Assembly (NCBI RefSeq): GCF_000420425.1
Contig: NZ_ATUX01000010.1
Span: forward strand, 80,046-144,045
Direction: 5' to 3'
Source: Schaalia vaccimaxillae DSM 15804
GTDB taxonomy: Bacteria > Actinomycetota > Actinomycetes > Actinomycetales > Actinomycetaceae
Length of the DNA: 64,000 nucleotides
Positions within the stretch are counted from its first letter, which is position 1. Each line of letters starts with the position of its first letter. The notes under the pieces are model-generated. The model ran no database searches. It saw nothing but the letters and a program-made list of their open reading frames with translations, and had not been told where the DNA came from. Positions 20,045-28,582 of this stretch are shown piece after piece. A program made the position numbers and the translations under genes.

Positions 20045-20491
20045 ATGAACAAGCGTAAAATTTGTATGTCTCTGTTCGCCCTTGGCCTGGCCGCAACTGC
20101 TCTGGTGGGCTGCAGCTCCAACGATGCGGTGCGTAATGACACGGCTGGTGAATCAGGTGCGGCTCAATCTGAAGCTGGTAGTTCGATGGACGCACAGGCT
20201 CTTGGCCCCATTATCAAAGACCCGACAACCCTTGACGGCGCCACCGTGACTCTGCCGTCTGAACGCCACCTCGTTCTTAACGTCCCTGAAGACTCAGACG
20301 TGACAAAGTGGAGCGCGACGATCGAGGACGCCTCGGTCGCAGAATTCGTCGCCGGCACGGACGACGGCTCGATGGTGACCAACCCCGGGATCAGCCCGCT
20401 GGCCGTCACCGAAGGCACCACAGTCACGCTGACTGATCCCGAAGGCCAGGCGGTCACCTTCACTTTGATTATTACCGAGGGCTCCCGCTGA
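20045..20491 (+). CDS. Small secreted lipoprotein
   Basis: A 148-residue protein with a lipoprotein signal peptide: MNKRKICMSLFALG, then lipobox LVGC at about residues 19-22. The mature part has a Ser/Ala/Glu-rich linker, then about 90 residues of likely beta structure (TVTLPSERHLVLNVPEDSDV and TVTLTDPEGQAVTFTLII). That pattern is reminiscent of immunoglobulin-like or protease-inhibitor-like folds, but no family is recognised. The Shine-Dalgarno is weak; ATG 20036 is an alternative start. A hairpin terminator follows about 100 bases later. Confidence 0.75.
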   Translation: MNKRKICMSLFALGLAATALVGCSSNDAVRNDTAGESGAAQSEAGSSMDAQALGPIIKDPTTLDGATVTLPSERHLVLNVPEDSDVTKWSATIEDASVAEFVAGTDDGSMVTNPGISPLAVTEGTTVTLTDPEGQAVTFTLIITEGSR

Positions 20492-20590
20492 TCAGCTGAA
20501 ACGTCAACCGACGGCGAAGCTATAGAGAGCAGCGGTGTTACCAACGAAGTTCCAGCACCGTGGTTCACCGTTGCTGTTCAGACATGAAAC

Positions 20591-20631
20591 GAGGCCCGCT
20601 CAAGCCGGTACCACCGGAAAGAGCGGGCCTC
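20591..20631. terminator. Bidirectional hairpin between convergent genes
   Basis: GAGGCCCGCTC and GAGCGGGCCTC pair perfectly around a loop that itself contains CCGGTACCACCGG. It lies between the lipoprotein gene and the ABC transporter ATPase gene. No T tail. Confidence 0.75.
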
Positions 20632-20662
20632 GCTACATCATGCGGCCAACAATACGAAGCGA

Positions 20663-21406
20663 TCACCGAAGAATTCGGCGTAGGAACTCCTGAGTCGCAG
20701 GCATCTGAGGATTATCAATGACCTGGCTAGGCGGGCCCTGTTCAACGATCTTGCCGCGCTCCAAGAACACCACTCGATCGGCAGCTTGGCGGGCAAAACC
20801 AATCTCGTGGGTCGCCATGAGGATCGTCGAACCGGCGTCCTTAATTTCACCGACCAAGTCCAACACCTCACCCACCAAAACGGGGTCCAGCGCAGACGTA
20901 ATCTCGTCAAGGAGCAGTAGTTCAGGATTCGTAGCCAGGGCACGCACAATGGCAACGCGTTGCTGCTGGCCGCCGGAGAGACGATCTGGGAACTCGGATG
21001 CCTTGGAATCCAAACCGATACGGGTGAGCAGCTCATGCCCGCGAGCATCGGCTTTCGCCGCATCCCACCCGTGAACTTTGCGAGCCGCAAGCGTCACATT
21101 GTCCAACACCGACAGGTGGGGGAATAGGTTGAAATGCTGGAAGACCACTCCAATGCGGGCGCGGATTTTGTCGGCATTGACTGAAGGGTCAGTAATGTCT
21201 TGGCCGGACAGGAAAATCTGCCCGTCATCGACGCGTTCAAGGAGGTTCGCACAGCGTAACAGCGTCGATTTACCAGAGCCGGAAGCACCGAGTAGAACAA
21301 CGACTTCGTGGGCGTCCACATCCAGGTCGAGGCCGCGAAGAACCACGTTGTCACCAAAGCGCTTAACGACGCGTTGGGCTGAAAAAACCGGGGTATCAGC
21401 ACACAT
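20663..21406 (-). CDS. Amino-acid ABC transporter ATP-binding protein
   Basis: The 247-residue ATPase has Walker A GASGSGKST, Q loop VVFQHFNLFPHL, signature LSGGQQQRVAIVRAL, Walker B LLLLDEITSALDP and switch THE. This is the GlnQ/HisP (polar amino acid) subfamily. It is the last of three genes (binding protein, permease, ATPase). Its ATG overlaps the permease stop by one base (TGATG). Confidence 0.93.
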   Translation of the reverse strand: MCADTPVFSAQRVVKRFGDNVVLRGLDLDVDAHEVVVLLGASGSGKSTLLRCANLLERVDDGQIFLSGQDITDPSVNADKIRARIGVVFQHFNLFPHLSVLDNVTLAARKVHGWDAAKADARGHELLTRIGLDSKASEFPDRLSGGQQQRVAIVRALATNPELLLLDEITSALDPVLVGEVLDLVGEIKDAGSTILMATHEIGFARQAADRVVFLERGKIVEQGPPSQVIDNPQMPATQEFLRRILR

Positions 21407-22287
21407 CAGACGGTGCCTCCCATCTGTTCGCGCTTACGTAGCTTGGCTGTGTACCAGTCAGACAGGCGTATGAAGGGGAATGACATGACGATGAAGAGGA
21501 CGCCCGCCACCACGTAGGGCGTGAAGTTGTAGGTTGTCGCCTGGTAGATCTGCGCGGAACGAATCGCGTCCACAGCGCCCAGCACCGAAATCAGACCCAC
21601 GTCCTTTTGCATGGAGATAAAGTCATTCATCAGAGCGGGCGTCACCTTACGGATCGCTTGCGGGACGATGATGTGGCGCAGAGTCTGGCCGTGGGTCAGC
21701 CCCAAGGATCTCGCCGCGTAGCGTTGCGAGGGGTGGATCGATTCCAGTCCCGCTCGGATGACTTCAGCAACGTACGAGGTATACGTCAAGACCAGTGCGA
21801 TGGTGCCGAGGAACGCTGCGGGAATGCGCGTCGTCGGGTTGAGCGCGGGCACACCGAAACCGATCAGATAGAGGACCACCAGGAAGGGGATGCCTCGGAA
21901 AATATCCGTGTATGCGGCCGCGAGAAAACGGATGGGAAAGAAGATGGGGCCGCCCAGGGTGCGCGCCGCAGCCAAAAGGGTGGCAAAGATTGCCACGCCA
22001 ATGACGGCGACGAACAGGATTCGGATATTGAGCCAGAGGCCTTTGGCGACCTCGGGCAGGGCCGCGACGAAGTGCTCGGGGTTGAAGAAGGTTTCTTGAG
22101 TGGTTTGCCAGCCGGGCGAGTTCGTGATGACGAACCAAATGACAACGGCGAAGATGAGGGTCGACAGAATCGACACGAGGACGGATCGTGTGGCTTTCTG
22201 GCGCCGGAATGCACGACGGCCGAGCTCCACGTCAGAGACGGGAAGTTCGGCCATAGGGTCGTCGTTGGTGATGACGGGTTGCGACAA
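21406..22287 (-). CDS. Amino-acid ABC transporter permease
   Basis: A 293-residue HisM-type permease. It has a cytosolic N-terminus, a first helix near residue 40, and a transporter core that begins around residue 85. The EAA loop reads GLTHGQTLRHIIVPQAIRKVTP. A start at TTG 22287 is preferred because AGGA lies seven bases upstream; a later ATG at 22254 has no Shine-Dalgarno. It forms the membrane channel for the importer with the ATPase gene that overlaps its stop. Confidence 0.92.
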   Translation of the reverse strand: MSQPVITNDDPMAELPVSDVELGRRAFRRQKATRSVLVSILSTLIFAVVIWFVITNSPGWQTTQETFFNPEHFVAALPEVAKGLWLNIRILFVAVIGVAIFATLLAAARTLGGPIFFPIRFLAAAYTDIFRGIPFLVVLYLIGFGVPALNPTTRIPAAFLGTIALVLTYTSYVAEVIRAGLESIHPSQRYAARSLGLTHGQTLRHIIVPQAIRKVTPALMNDFISMQKDVGLISVLGAVDAIRSAQIYQATTYNFTPYVVAGVLFIVMSFPFIRLSDWYTAKLRKREQMGGTV

Positions 22288-22314
22288 GTCAGTGTCCTAT
22301 TCGTCGGGCCGGGA

Positions 22315-22352
22315 CGAGGGCGGGGCTGCGTTGGGCAGGTGCCCCGCCCTCG
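22315..22352 (-). promoter_or_regulatory. Intercistronic hairpin between binding-protein and permease genes
   Basis: CGAGGGCGGGGC and GCCCCGCCCTCG form a perfect 12-bp stem. Hairpins at this place often protect or separate the binding-protein message, so that it is made in excess over the membrane parts; that role is inferred. Confidence 0.6.
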
Positions 22353-22393
22353 TACATCCTCTTGATGAGGACGATCCCGGGCGTCGAGGAAAG

Positions 22394-23275
22394 TCAGTCG
22401 AGGACTGGGATTTCCTGACCATCGGTGATGGTCAGCCACTTGGCCTGCAGCTCAGCGAGGGTGCCGTCTGCGGCAAGCGCATCAACAGCCTCGGTCACTG
22501 CGGGGGTCAAAGACGAACCCTTGGGTAGGACGATCCCGTAGGTGTCGCCGTCGGTTGCGTCGGCGAACTGGCCGACGATCACGCCGTTGTCGATCTGGGT
22601 GGCGATCATGTTGAACGCGGTGGGCAGATCGACGACGATGGCGTCCACCTGGCCCGACTTCAGGGCAGCGACGGTGTCATCGGAGGAGTTGTAGAACTGG
22701 GGGGCCTTGCTCAGGCCATCAGCCAGGTGCGAGGAGACGAACTGCTGAGATGTGGTGCCTGTCTGGACACCAACGAGCACGTCCTTGAGATCGGCGATGG
22801 ACTTGGCGCCCACGGCCGGTGAATCGGGGGAGGCGATGATGGCCTGCGAAGTGGTGTAGTAGGGGCTGGAGAAGTCAACAGCCTTCTTGCGGTCCTCGGT
22901 GATAGAGAACTGCTGCATGTTCAGGTCCCAGTCCTTGGCGCCGGGGGCGATGGAGGAGTCAAATGTTGCGCGAACCCACACGACGTCTTCGGCTCCGTAG
23001 CCGAGCTTTTCTGCGACGGCGTAGGCGACGGCGGACTCGTAGCCTTCACCTGAGGTGGGGTCGTTGTCGAGGATCCACGGCGAGTAGGCCGGCTCAGAGG
23101 TTGCGAAGGTTAGTTTGCCTTCGGTGACGGTTTCGAGGGCTCCGGCCGCAGCGGACTGGGTGGAGTTGGCAGTGGACTCTACAGTGTCCGACGAGGACGA
23201 GCCCGAGCAGGCGCCCAGGGTCAGGGTGGCAGCGATGGCTGCCACAGCGGCGAAGGGACGGAAGGAACGGCTCAT
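22394..23275 (-). CDS. Amino-acid ABC transporter substrate-binding lipoprotein
   Basis: A 293-residue lipoprotein: MSRSFRPFAAVAAIAATLTLGAC gives a signal peptide with lipobox LGAC (shown here in full only as motif context), then a Ser/Thr linker. The family-3 binding domain follows (ILDNDPTSGEGYESAVAYAVAEKLG, AGAKDWDLNMQQFSITEDRKK, LVGVQTGTTSQQF). GGAGG lies six bases before ATG 23275. It captures the substrate outside the cell for the permease/ATPase encoded downstream. The substrate is probably a polar amino acid; specificity cannot be read. Confidence 0.92.
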   Translation of the reverse strand: MSRSFRPFAAVAAIAATLTLGACSGSSSSDTVESTANSTQSAAAGALETVTEGKLTFATSEPAYSPWILDNDPTSGEGYESAVAYAVAEKLGYGAEDVVWVRATFDSSIAPGAKDWDLNMQQFSITEDRKKAVDFSSPYYTTSQAIIASPDSPAVGAKSIADLKDVLVGVQTGTTSQQFVSSHLADGLSKAPQFYNSSDDTVAALKSGQVDAIVVDLPTAFNMIATQIDNGVIVGQFADATDGDTYGIVLPKGSSLTPAVTEAVDALAADGTLAELQAKWLTITDGQEIPVLD

Positions 23276-23416
23276 CAGATGCCTCCGGGGGTGTTGCCGG
23301 TCAAAAGTGGTTCGTGCATGCGGGTTTACGCGTTGTGCGAACGGTTTCACCCTATAGAGGCTGGATCGAACCCGAGATGACGATTTCGACACCCGGAATT
23401 TCGTAACTTGAAAGAA

Positions 23417-23896
23417 TTAGCGGTTTTCCGCCAATTTCCAATCATCGTAGGTGAACTCAGGTGAGACAACACACGTTGCGAGGGCGTGGGCGCCGCGGGC
23501 AAAAGTACGCTGCCAAGTGTCAGCGGGGACGAGCAATTGCACCGGATTCGAAGTTTCGGATGGTACGAGGCCGGTCGCAGACTCTTGATCGTCAAGGCTG
23601 TCCGCCGGGCTGTTGAGCACAACCACTCGCGGCTGCGCACTCGGTTCCTCGCCCTCGCCACCTAAGTGAATCTCTAGGGCACCCGGACCATGCCACAACC
23701 ACAATTCGTCCGAACGCACGACGTGCCAACGCGCCTCCATGTCCTCATCCAATAGGAAGAGGATGCCTGACGCGGTTGCTCGGGGCCCGCCCTCGGTCAT
23801 CACCTGCTTGGGGGCAGTCCACGTGCGGCGGAACCACCCGCCCTCGGGGTGGGGCTCGAGGCTGAGGTCGGTGACGAGCTGATCGGCAATACTCAT
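23417..23896 (-). CDS. DUF985 family cupin protein
   Basis: The 159-residue protein matches the DUF985 cupin pattern: an N-terminal LEPHPEGGWFRRTW, then SGILFLLDEDMEARWHVVRSDELWLWHGPG, and a C-terminal ATCVVSPEFTYDDWKL. The fold is a small beta barrel that may bind a metal or sugar; the function is not established. It is 38 bases after the amidohydrolase gene and could be in its operon. Confidence 0.88.
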   Translation of the reverse strand: MSIADQLVTDLSLEPHPEGGWFRRTWTAPKQVMTEGGPRATASGILFLLDEDMEARWHVVRSDELWLWHGPGALEIHLGGEGEEPSAQPRVVVLNSPADSLDDQESATGLVPSETSNPVQLLVPADTWQRTFARGAHALATCVVSPEFTYDDWKLAENR

Positions 23897-23933
23897 GCCA
23901 CCACCATACGAAAAAGTGTCTTTAAGTGGTTCC

Positions 23934-25229
23934 TCAGTCTGCCGCGCTCCACCTAATCTGGCCTGCTACCACGGTTTCCACCTGGTGTCCGGCTCCATGG
24001 CGCACCACGTCGTCGATGGTGCCCACGATGTCAGACACCGGCACATCCACCACCGTCATGTCGGCCACGGCTCCCGCCTGAAGCTGGCCAATACGATCTG
24101 GGCCCGTCGCCAAACCCATCGCCCAGGCCCCACCCAGGGTTGCGGCTTGCAGGAGGCGACGCCCCAGGTCAGAGGACTGATACCCCTGCTTGCGAGCCAG
24201 ATCAAACAAGACAGCCACGTCCTCGAGCACATCCAAGGACGGCGAGGATGACAGGGAGTCTGTGCCCACCGCAATCATGTTGCCCTCATTGAGGTAGGCG
24301 GCAACCGGCGGAGCATCCAAACCGATAACGCGGTTCGACCGTGGACACAGTGCCACAGCGGTGCCACGCGCCCGCAGGCGACGCCGATCATCGGCCGTCA
24401 TGTAGACACCGTGGGCAATATGGCAGTCGGGTCCAAGAACTCCTAGCTGGTCGACGAATTGGGTGGCAGAAAAGCCACCGCCGCGAGCACGCATGGCAGT
24501 AAAGGAGGGCGAATCTGGGGTTCTCCACAGGTCAGCGAGCTCGCCGGTACGCGACTCAGCCCACTCGGCTTCCGAATGGGATTCCCCCAAGTGAATGTGC
24601 AAGCGCAGGCCCCGTCGGCGCGCCAAATCAGGCAAGTCGAGCAGTGGGTCCGCATCCAAAGAGTAGGGGGCGTGCGGAGAGACGCCGATCGCGGGCGGAG
24701 TCGGCATGGAATCGAGGGCGGCGTTGACGGTTTCGAGGCCTCGTTCGCGCCAGTCCTCGTTCTTCCAGCCCATGACCTCCCAGTAGGCGATGCCGTGTAG
24801 GCCAGCGTCGTGCAGGGCGGATGCTGCTTCAGGGTCGGTGACGACGTCGGCGGCGGACGTCGTGCCTGCTTGCAGGAGTGCTTGAGCGCCTGCGGCAGCG
24901 TCGCCGCCCCAATCTAAGGTTGTGTTGTCGTAGATGGCGTCGAAGGCTTTGGCCCAGTCAGGGAATCCCGTGTAAGAACCTGTGCCGACCTGTGCCATTC
25001 CCGTGTACTGCAGGTGGGTATGTGCATTGACGAGGCCGGGCATGAGGACGCCGTCAAAGTGGCGTTCCGTGAAACTTAAGCCCCGGTGTTCGAGGGTGGA
25101 GATCACCCAGTCGCGGGCGCCAACGTGTTCGATGCGTCCATCGCGCACGGCCACGGCTCCGTCCATGACGGAGGGCGCGGTGATCGGGATGACGAGTCCT
25201 GCGGACCAGACTTGGACGTCGGCAGTCAT
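23934..25229 (-). CDS. Amidohydrolase (MTA/SAH deaminase-like)
   Basis: A 431-residue TRZ/ATZ-type amidohydrolase. Metal ligands are seen in MPGLVNAHTHLQYTG and, further on, HIHLGESHSEAEW, then the conserved region TDSLSSSPSLDVLEDV. Family members deaminate 5'-methylthioadenosine, S-adenosylhomocysteine or 5'-deoxyadenosine, or open futalosine-type purines. The start at 25229 has GGAAG seven bases upstream. It lies 31 bases after the adenosylhomocysteinase-like gene, so a role in recycling SAM by-products is a fair inference. Confidence 0.85.
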   Translation of the reverse strand: MTADVQVWSAGLVIPITAPSVMDGAVAVRDGRIEHVGARDWVISTLEHRGLSFTERHFDGVLMPGLVNAHTHLQYTGMAQVGTGSYTGFPDWAKAFDAIYDNTTLDWGGDAAAGAQALLQAGTTSAADVVTDPEAASALHDAGLHGIAYWEVMGWKNEDWRERGLETVNAALDSMPTPPAIGVSPHAPYSLDADPLLDLPDLARRRGLRLHIHLGESHSEAEWAESRTGELADLWRTPDSPSFTAMRARGGGFSATQFVDQLGVLGPDCHIAHGVYMTADDRRRLRARGTAVALCPRSNRVIGLDAPPVAAYLNEGNMIAVGTDSLSSSPSLDVLEDVAVLFDLARKQGYQSSDLGRRLLQAATLGGAWAMGLATGPDRIGQLQAGAVADMTVVDVPVSDIVGTIDDVVRHGAGHQVETVVAGQIRWSAAD

Positions 25230-25260
25230 GTGGTACTTCCTTGCAGTGTCGGCGTTGGGG

Positions 25261-27084
25261 TCAGCGTAGGGCTTCAAGGGCTCGTTTGGCGACGAGGTCG
25301 TCGGCTGTCTTGGGTAGTTGATGGAGCCCGGGCTCGAGGTCGTGGACGCGGGTCAGCAGTTCGCGCAGGCAGGCGAGCTGGACGCCGAAGCTAATGTCCA
25401 TGATTTCAATGGGGTTGCCTTCGCCGGCGGTGCAGTTAATGCAGCCTCCCCGATCCAGCACAACCAGCCTTGGCTCATGTCCTCGCTCTTGTCCTTCCCC
25501 CTCTCCCGCGAGGGACGCCCAAAACTTCGCCGAGGGACGCCCAAAACTTCGCCGAGGGACGCCCAAGTTGGGCGTTTGGCCGGTGGTGGCCCGCTCGCTT
25601 GCCGATTCGCCTGCGCGAATCGGTTCGAAGCCCGACCATGCCCTGCCGCCACCGGCCAAACTTGCGTCCACGTGTTCGTCCTGCCCGCCCACCGATTCGC
25701 ATCCTCGTGAAAGTAACTGCACCGCGCGCAGACCAGGCGCATCGGACATCACCCAGCCAGCGGCCTCGGCCTCGTCCAACTCAATTTCACCCGTGACACC
25801 GCCGGCGACCGCCAAGACGGTGCCCGGTCGCATGCGTTCCATTGCGGACACAGGGATAGTCGAGGGCTCACCGGTGGCCGAAACCACCATGACAGCGGTA
25901 GTGACCGCATTCTCCAAGGAGGCCGTCCTATAGCCGTCCATCAGAGCCTGCAGCTCGCGCACCGGATCCAACTCGACCACCGTCACCTTGGCGCCGCACG
26001 CCCTGGTAAAACGCGCAAAACCCTTGCCCACATCGCCATAGCCAATGACAACCACCGACTCGCCCTCAAGAGGCACGCCGGCTCCGGTAGGATCCAATAG
26101 GTCCAAAATCGTCAGCAAACACGACTGCCCCGTCGCATACGCATTGTCGAAAAGCGTCTTCGAACGCGCATCATTGGCTGACAACACAGGGAACCGCAGA
26201 TCGAAGCCGCGCAATGGGCGCACCCCGGACGTTGTTTCTTCACCCGCACCAGCAATCATGTCCAACGCCCCAGGTGCACGACTCGGATCGTGAGCCATGC
26301 GGATTAGATGCGACCCATCATCAAGCAGGAACTCCACCCCCGACCCTAAAAAGCCGCGAGCCAGCTCCTCTTCGCGCAGAGCATCCGCACTCGAGTCAGC
26401 AAATACGTCGACGCCGCCCGCACGCAACGCCGCAGCCACATCGTCGCGAGTTTCGTCCGCATGCCCAAACACCGACACCTTTGCCCCGGCCTCGTGCAGC
26501 ATCTGCGCTAGCGCCGCGGTCTTCGGTTCCAACACCAAGGAAACGCCAATCTTGCGGCCTTGGATCAGGCCATCTGCTGCCAAGTCATCCACCATCTTGC
26601 GTGTCACCGGCATGCGAGAACGCGCCCACTCGATACGACGAACCCCATAATCCGGCTTGTTTGACGCCGCGTGCGGGGGCGACATTGGTTCAAGATTGGG
26701 CGAATACACCACCACCGGGCGACCGCCCAAAGGCGTGTCAACCAAGACCGCACCATGATGCGCCACCGACAGAGTTTGAAGCTCCGAATGATCGGCGCCG
26801 TCCTCGCTCACGTACACCACCGCCTGCGTGGAAGCCGACGTACTCGAGGACGACGAAAGTGGCAAGGGTGCGGCAAGCTCAGTCCATTCGACGTGAGCGC
26901 CAAACCCTGACAAAAGATCAACGAGGGCGCGAGGGCGCGGGTCCGTTGGCGATATGGAATCGTTGTTGACGAGGACGAAGCGCCGCCCCGGGATCAGACA
27001 GTTCGTAGCGGCGGCGAAGGCTCGCAGGCTTATCTGTGCCCACATGCGGGCATCGTGGATTGTTGGCTCAGATTGGGCTTCCAT
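25261..27084 (-). CDS. Adenosylhomocysteinase-like protein with in-frame repeat insertion
   Basis: A protein of about 607 residues. The core shows the AhcY signatures: RMPVTRKMVDDL, LEPKTAALAQMLHEAGAKV, EETTSGVRPLR, NDARSKTLFDNAYATGQS, the NAD-binding VIGYGDVGKGFA, and the C-terminal NCTAGEGNPIEIMDISFGVQ. It would split S-adenosylhomocysteine to adenosine and homocysteine. Two oddities are seen. An N-terminal region of about 150 residues is divergent. About 70 extra residues (roughly 455-530) lie between the NAD-domain end and the conserved C-terminus, and are encoded by a 22-bp repeat array plus a palindromic module. The frame is not broken. The start at 27084 lacks a strong Shine-Dalgarno. 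It heads an operon with the amidohydrolase. Confidence 0.8.
   Translation of the reverse strand: MEAQSEPTIHDARMWAQISLRAFAAATNCLIPGRRFVLVNNDSISPTDPRPRALVDLLSGFGAHVEWTELAAPLPLSSSSSTSASTQAVVYVSEDGADHSELQTLSVAHHGAVLVDTPLGGRPVVVYSPNLEPMSPPHAASNKPDYGVRRIEWARSRMPVTRKMVDDLAADGLIQGRKIGVSLVLEPKTAALAQMLHEAGAKVSVFGHADETRDDVAAALRAGGVDVFADSSADALREEELARGFLGSGVEFLLDDGSHLIRMAHDPSRAPGALDMIAGAGEETTSGVRPLRGFDLRFPVLSANDARSKTLFDNAYATGQSCLLTILDLLDPTGAGVPLEGESVVVIGYGDVGKGFARFTRACGAKVTVVELDPVRELQALMDGYRTASLENAVTTAVMVVSATGEPSTIPVSAMERMRPGTVLAVAGGVTGEIELDEAEAAGWVMSDAPGLRAVQLLSRGCESVGGQDEHVDASLAGGGRAWSGFEPIRAGESASERATTGQTPNLGVPRRSFGRPSAKFWASLAGEGEGQERGHEPRLVVLDRGGCINCTAGEGNPIEIMDISFGVQLACLRELLTRVHDLEPGLHQLPKTADDLVAKRALEALR
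25504..25661. repeat. Composite repeat inside a gene: 22-bp array (three copies) plus TTTGGCCGGTGG palindrome
   Basis: Three units of CGAGGGACGCCCAA at exact 22-bp spacing (25504-25570) are followed by a module with inverted arms GTTTGGCCGGTGG (25574-25586) and CCACCGGCCAAAC (25649-25661). The whole lies within the adenosylhomocysteinase-like coding region on the opposite strand. The same combination recurs, not coding, at 28091-28300. Confidence 0.9.
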
Positions 27085-27167
27085 ATGGCTGACGCTAGCA
27101 AGTTTGAGTGGGCTAGTGCGCGTGGGCAACGTCGCCGCAGTGGCGATGGATGCGAGACAATCGGAAC

Positions 27168-28064
27168 ATGACTGACACAGCATCCCCGAACTCAGTGGCT
27201 CCCACTCCCGCATCTGAACTTCCCGTTGGTGCTGACATTCGACTGGTCGCAGTTGATATGGATGGCACCCTGCTTGATGACAATAAGCAATTCCCTGAAG
27301 GATTGTGGGATCTGCTCGATGAACTTGACGAACGAGGCATCGTGTTCGCTCCGGCCTCCGGACGCCAAGCGTGGACCCTTCTGGACATGTTCCCTGGTCG
27401 AAGCGGTATGACCGTCATGGGAGAAAACGGCGCGATCGTGATGCGAGACGGGCAAGAGGTGTCGTCCTCGCCTATGGATCACGAGTCCCTGCATCGGGCA
27501 ATCGATTTGGTGCGCGAAGCCGTCGCTTCGGGAATTAACGGTGGCCTGGTGATGTGTGGCAAGCAGTCGGCGTACGTTGAACGCACCGATGATCTTTTTG
27601 TCAACGGAGTCCTGCCGTACTACCACCGCACCCAGCGTGTGGAAGATCAGCATGGAGTGTTGGAACGCATCGAAGCAGGCGAATTGGACGATGACATTGT
27701 CAAACTCGCCGTGTACTGCTTGGATCCGGTTGGCCGCTTGGCCGAGGCAACGCTGGCTCACTTCGCGGATACTCACCAGTACGCGGTGTCCGGCGAATTC
27801 TGGGCTGATCTACAAATGCGCGGGGTAGATAAAGGGTGTTCGGTGCGGGCCCTGCAAGAAAAGCTTGGTGTGACTCGCGCGCAAACTGTGGCTTTTGGTG
27901 ATTTCCACAACGATTTGGCGATGCTTGCCGAGGCCGATATGTCCTTTGCGATGGCGAACGCTCATAGTGACGTGGTTGAAGCCTGTGCCTATGTGGCGCC
28001 GAGCAATAACGAGAACGGCGTTGTGCGCACGCTGCGAACCCTGCTGGCACTCGACGCGCGCTAG
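27168..28064 (+). CDS. HAD-superfamily (Cof-type) phosphatase
   Basis: A 298-residue HAD-IIB hydrolase. Motif I is VAVDMDGTLLDDN, the cap domain is inserted after it, and motif IV is VAFGDFHNDLAMLAEADMSFAMANAH. Members dephosphorylate sugar phosphates or flavin precursors; the substrate is unknown. ATG 27168 is chosen (GGA six bases before); an earlier start would add six residues. It is divergent from the adenosylhomocysteinase-like gene. Confidence 0.9.
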   Translation: MTDTASPNSVAPTPASELPVGADIRLVAVDMDGTLLDDNKQFPEGLWDLLDELDERGIVFAPASGRQAWTLLDMFPGRSGMTVMGENGAIVMRDGQEVSSSPMDHESLHRAIDLVREAVASGINGGLVMCGKQSAYVERTDDLFVNGVLPYYHRTQRVEDQHGVLERIEAGELDDDIVKLAVYCLDPVGRLAEATLAHFADTHQYAVSGEFWADLQMRGVDKGCSVRALQEKLGVTRAQTVAFGDFHNDLAMLAEADMSFAMANAHSDVVEACAYVAPSNNENGVVRTLRTLLALDAR

Positions 28065-28090
28065 CCTCGGCCTGTTTCGCCTCGCCCATT

Positions 28091-28300
28091 CGCGCGAGGG
28101 ACGCCCATAAGTCTCGCGAGGGACGCCCAAGTTGGGTGTTTGGCCGGTGCGTCCCGCCCGCTCACCGAATTGCCTCGAAGCCCGACCAGGCCCTGCCGCC
28201 ACCGGCCAAACATTGCGTCAATGTACTCGTCGCGCAGGCTTACCGGTTCGTTTGCGCGAATCGGTTCGAAAGCTGACGAGGCCTTTCCGCCACCGGCCCA
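28091..28300. repeat. 22-bp array (locus 5, two copies) plus one and a half palindromic modules
   Basis: Two 22-bp units (28091-28131) run into GTTTGGCCGGTG (28138-28149) with its inverse CCACCGGCCAAAC at 28199-28211. A further half module repeats CGCGAATCGGTTCGAA and CCGCCACCGGCC (28255-28298). This is the same composite as at 25504-25661, here in the gene-less stretch 28065-28581. Confidence 0.85.
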
Positions 28301-28329
28301 CCACGTTTGGGGCGAGCGGCCCATTGGCT

Positions 28330-28422
28330 CATCGAGATCCACCCTTCTGCACCGAAGTCCAGGCTTATACATCGATGCCGGTTCGTCTACGGACAGGCAT
28401 CAACGAATAACGGTGGGTTTCG
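28330..28422 (+). repeat. Dispersed repeat, partner of 17944-18018
   Basis: The blocks CATCGAGATCCA and ATAACGGTGGGTTTCG are shared with the copy near 18 kb. Related ACAACGGGGTGGG and ACAACGGTGCC units follow to about 28465. Confidence 0.45.
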
Positions 28423-28554
28423 ACGCACAACGGGGTGGGCTTGGACGTACAACGGTGCCCCGAGTGCTCGATGTCAACCGAGCGCTCAGGGCACCAGGGT
28501 CGTGAGAAACTCGAGGGGAACTCAGCGCCGCCACAAAAGCTGTGGTAAGCCTCT

Positions 28555-28582
28555 CAGAGTTCAGAGTTCAGAGTTCAGAGTT
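28555..28582 (+). repeat. Short tandem repeat, 4 x CAGAGTT
   Basis: Four perfect 7-bp units abut the stop codon of the next gene (minus strand). Confidence 0.9.
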
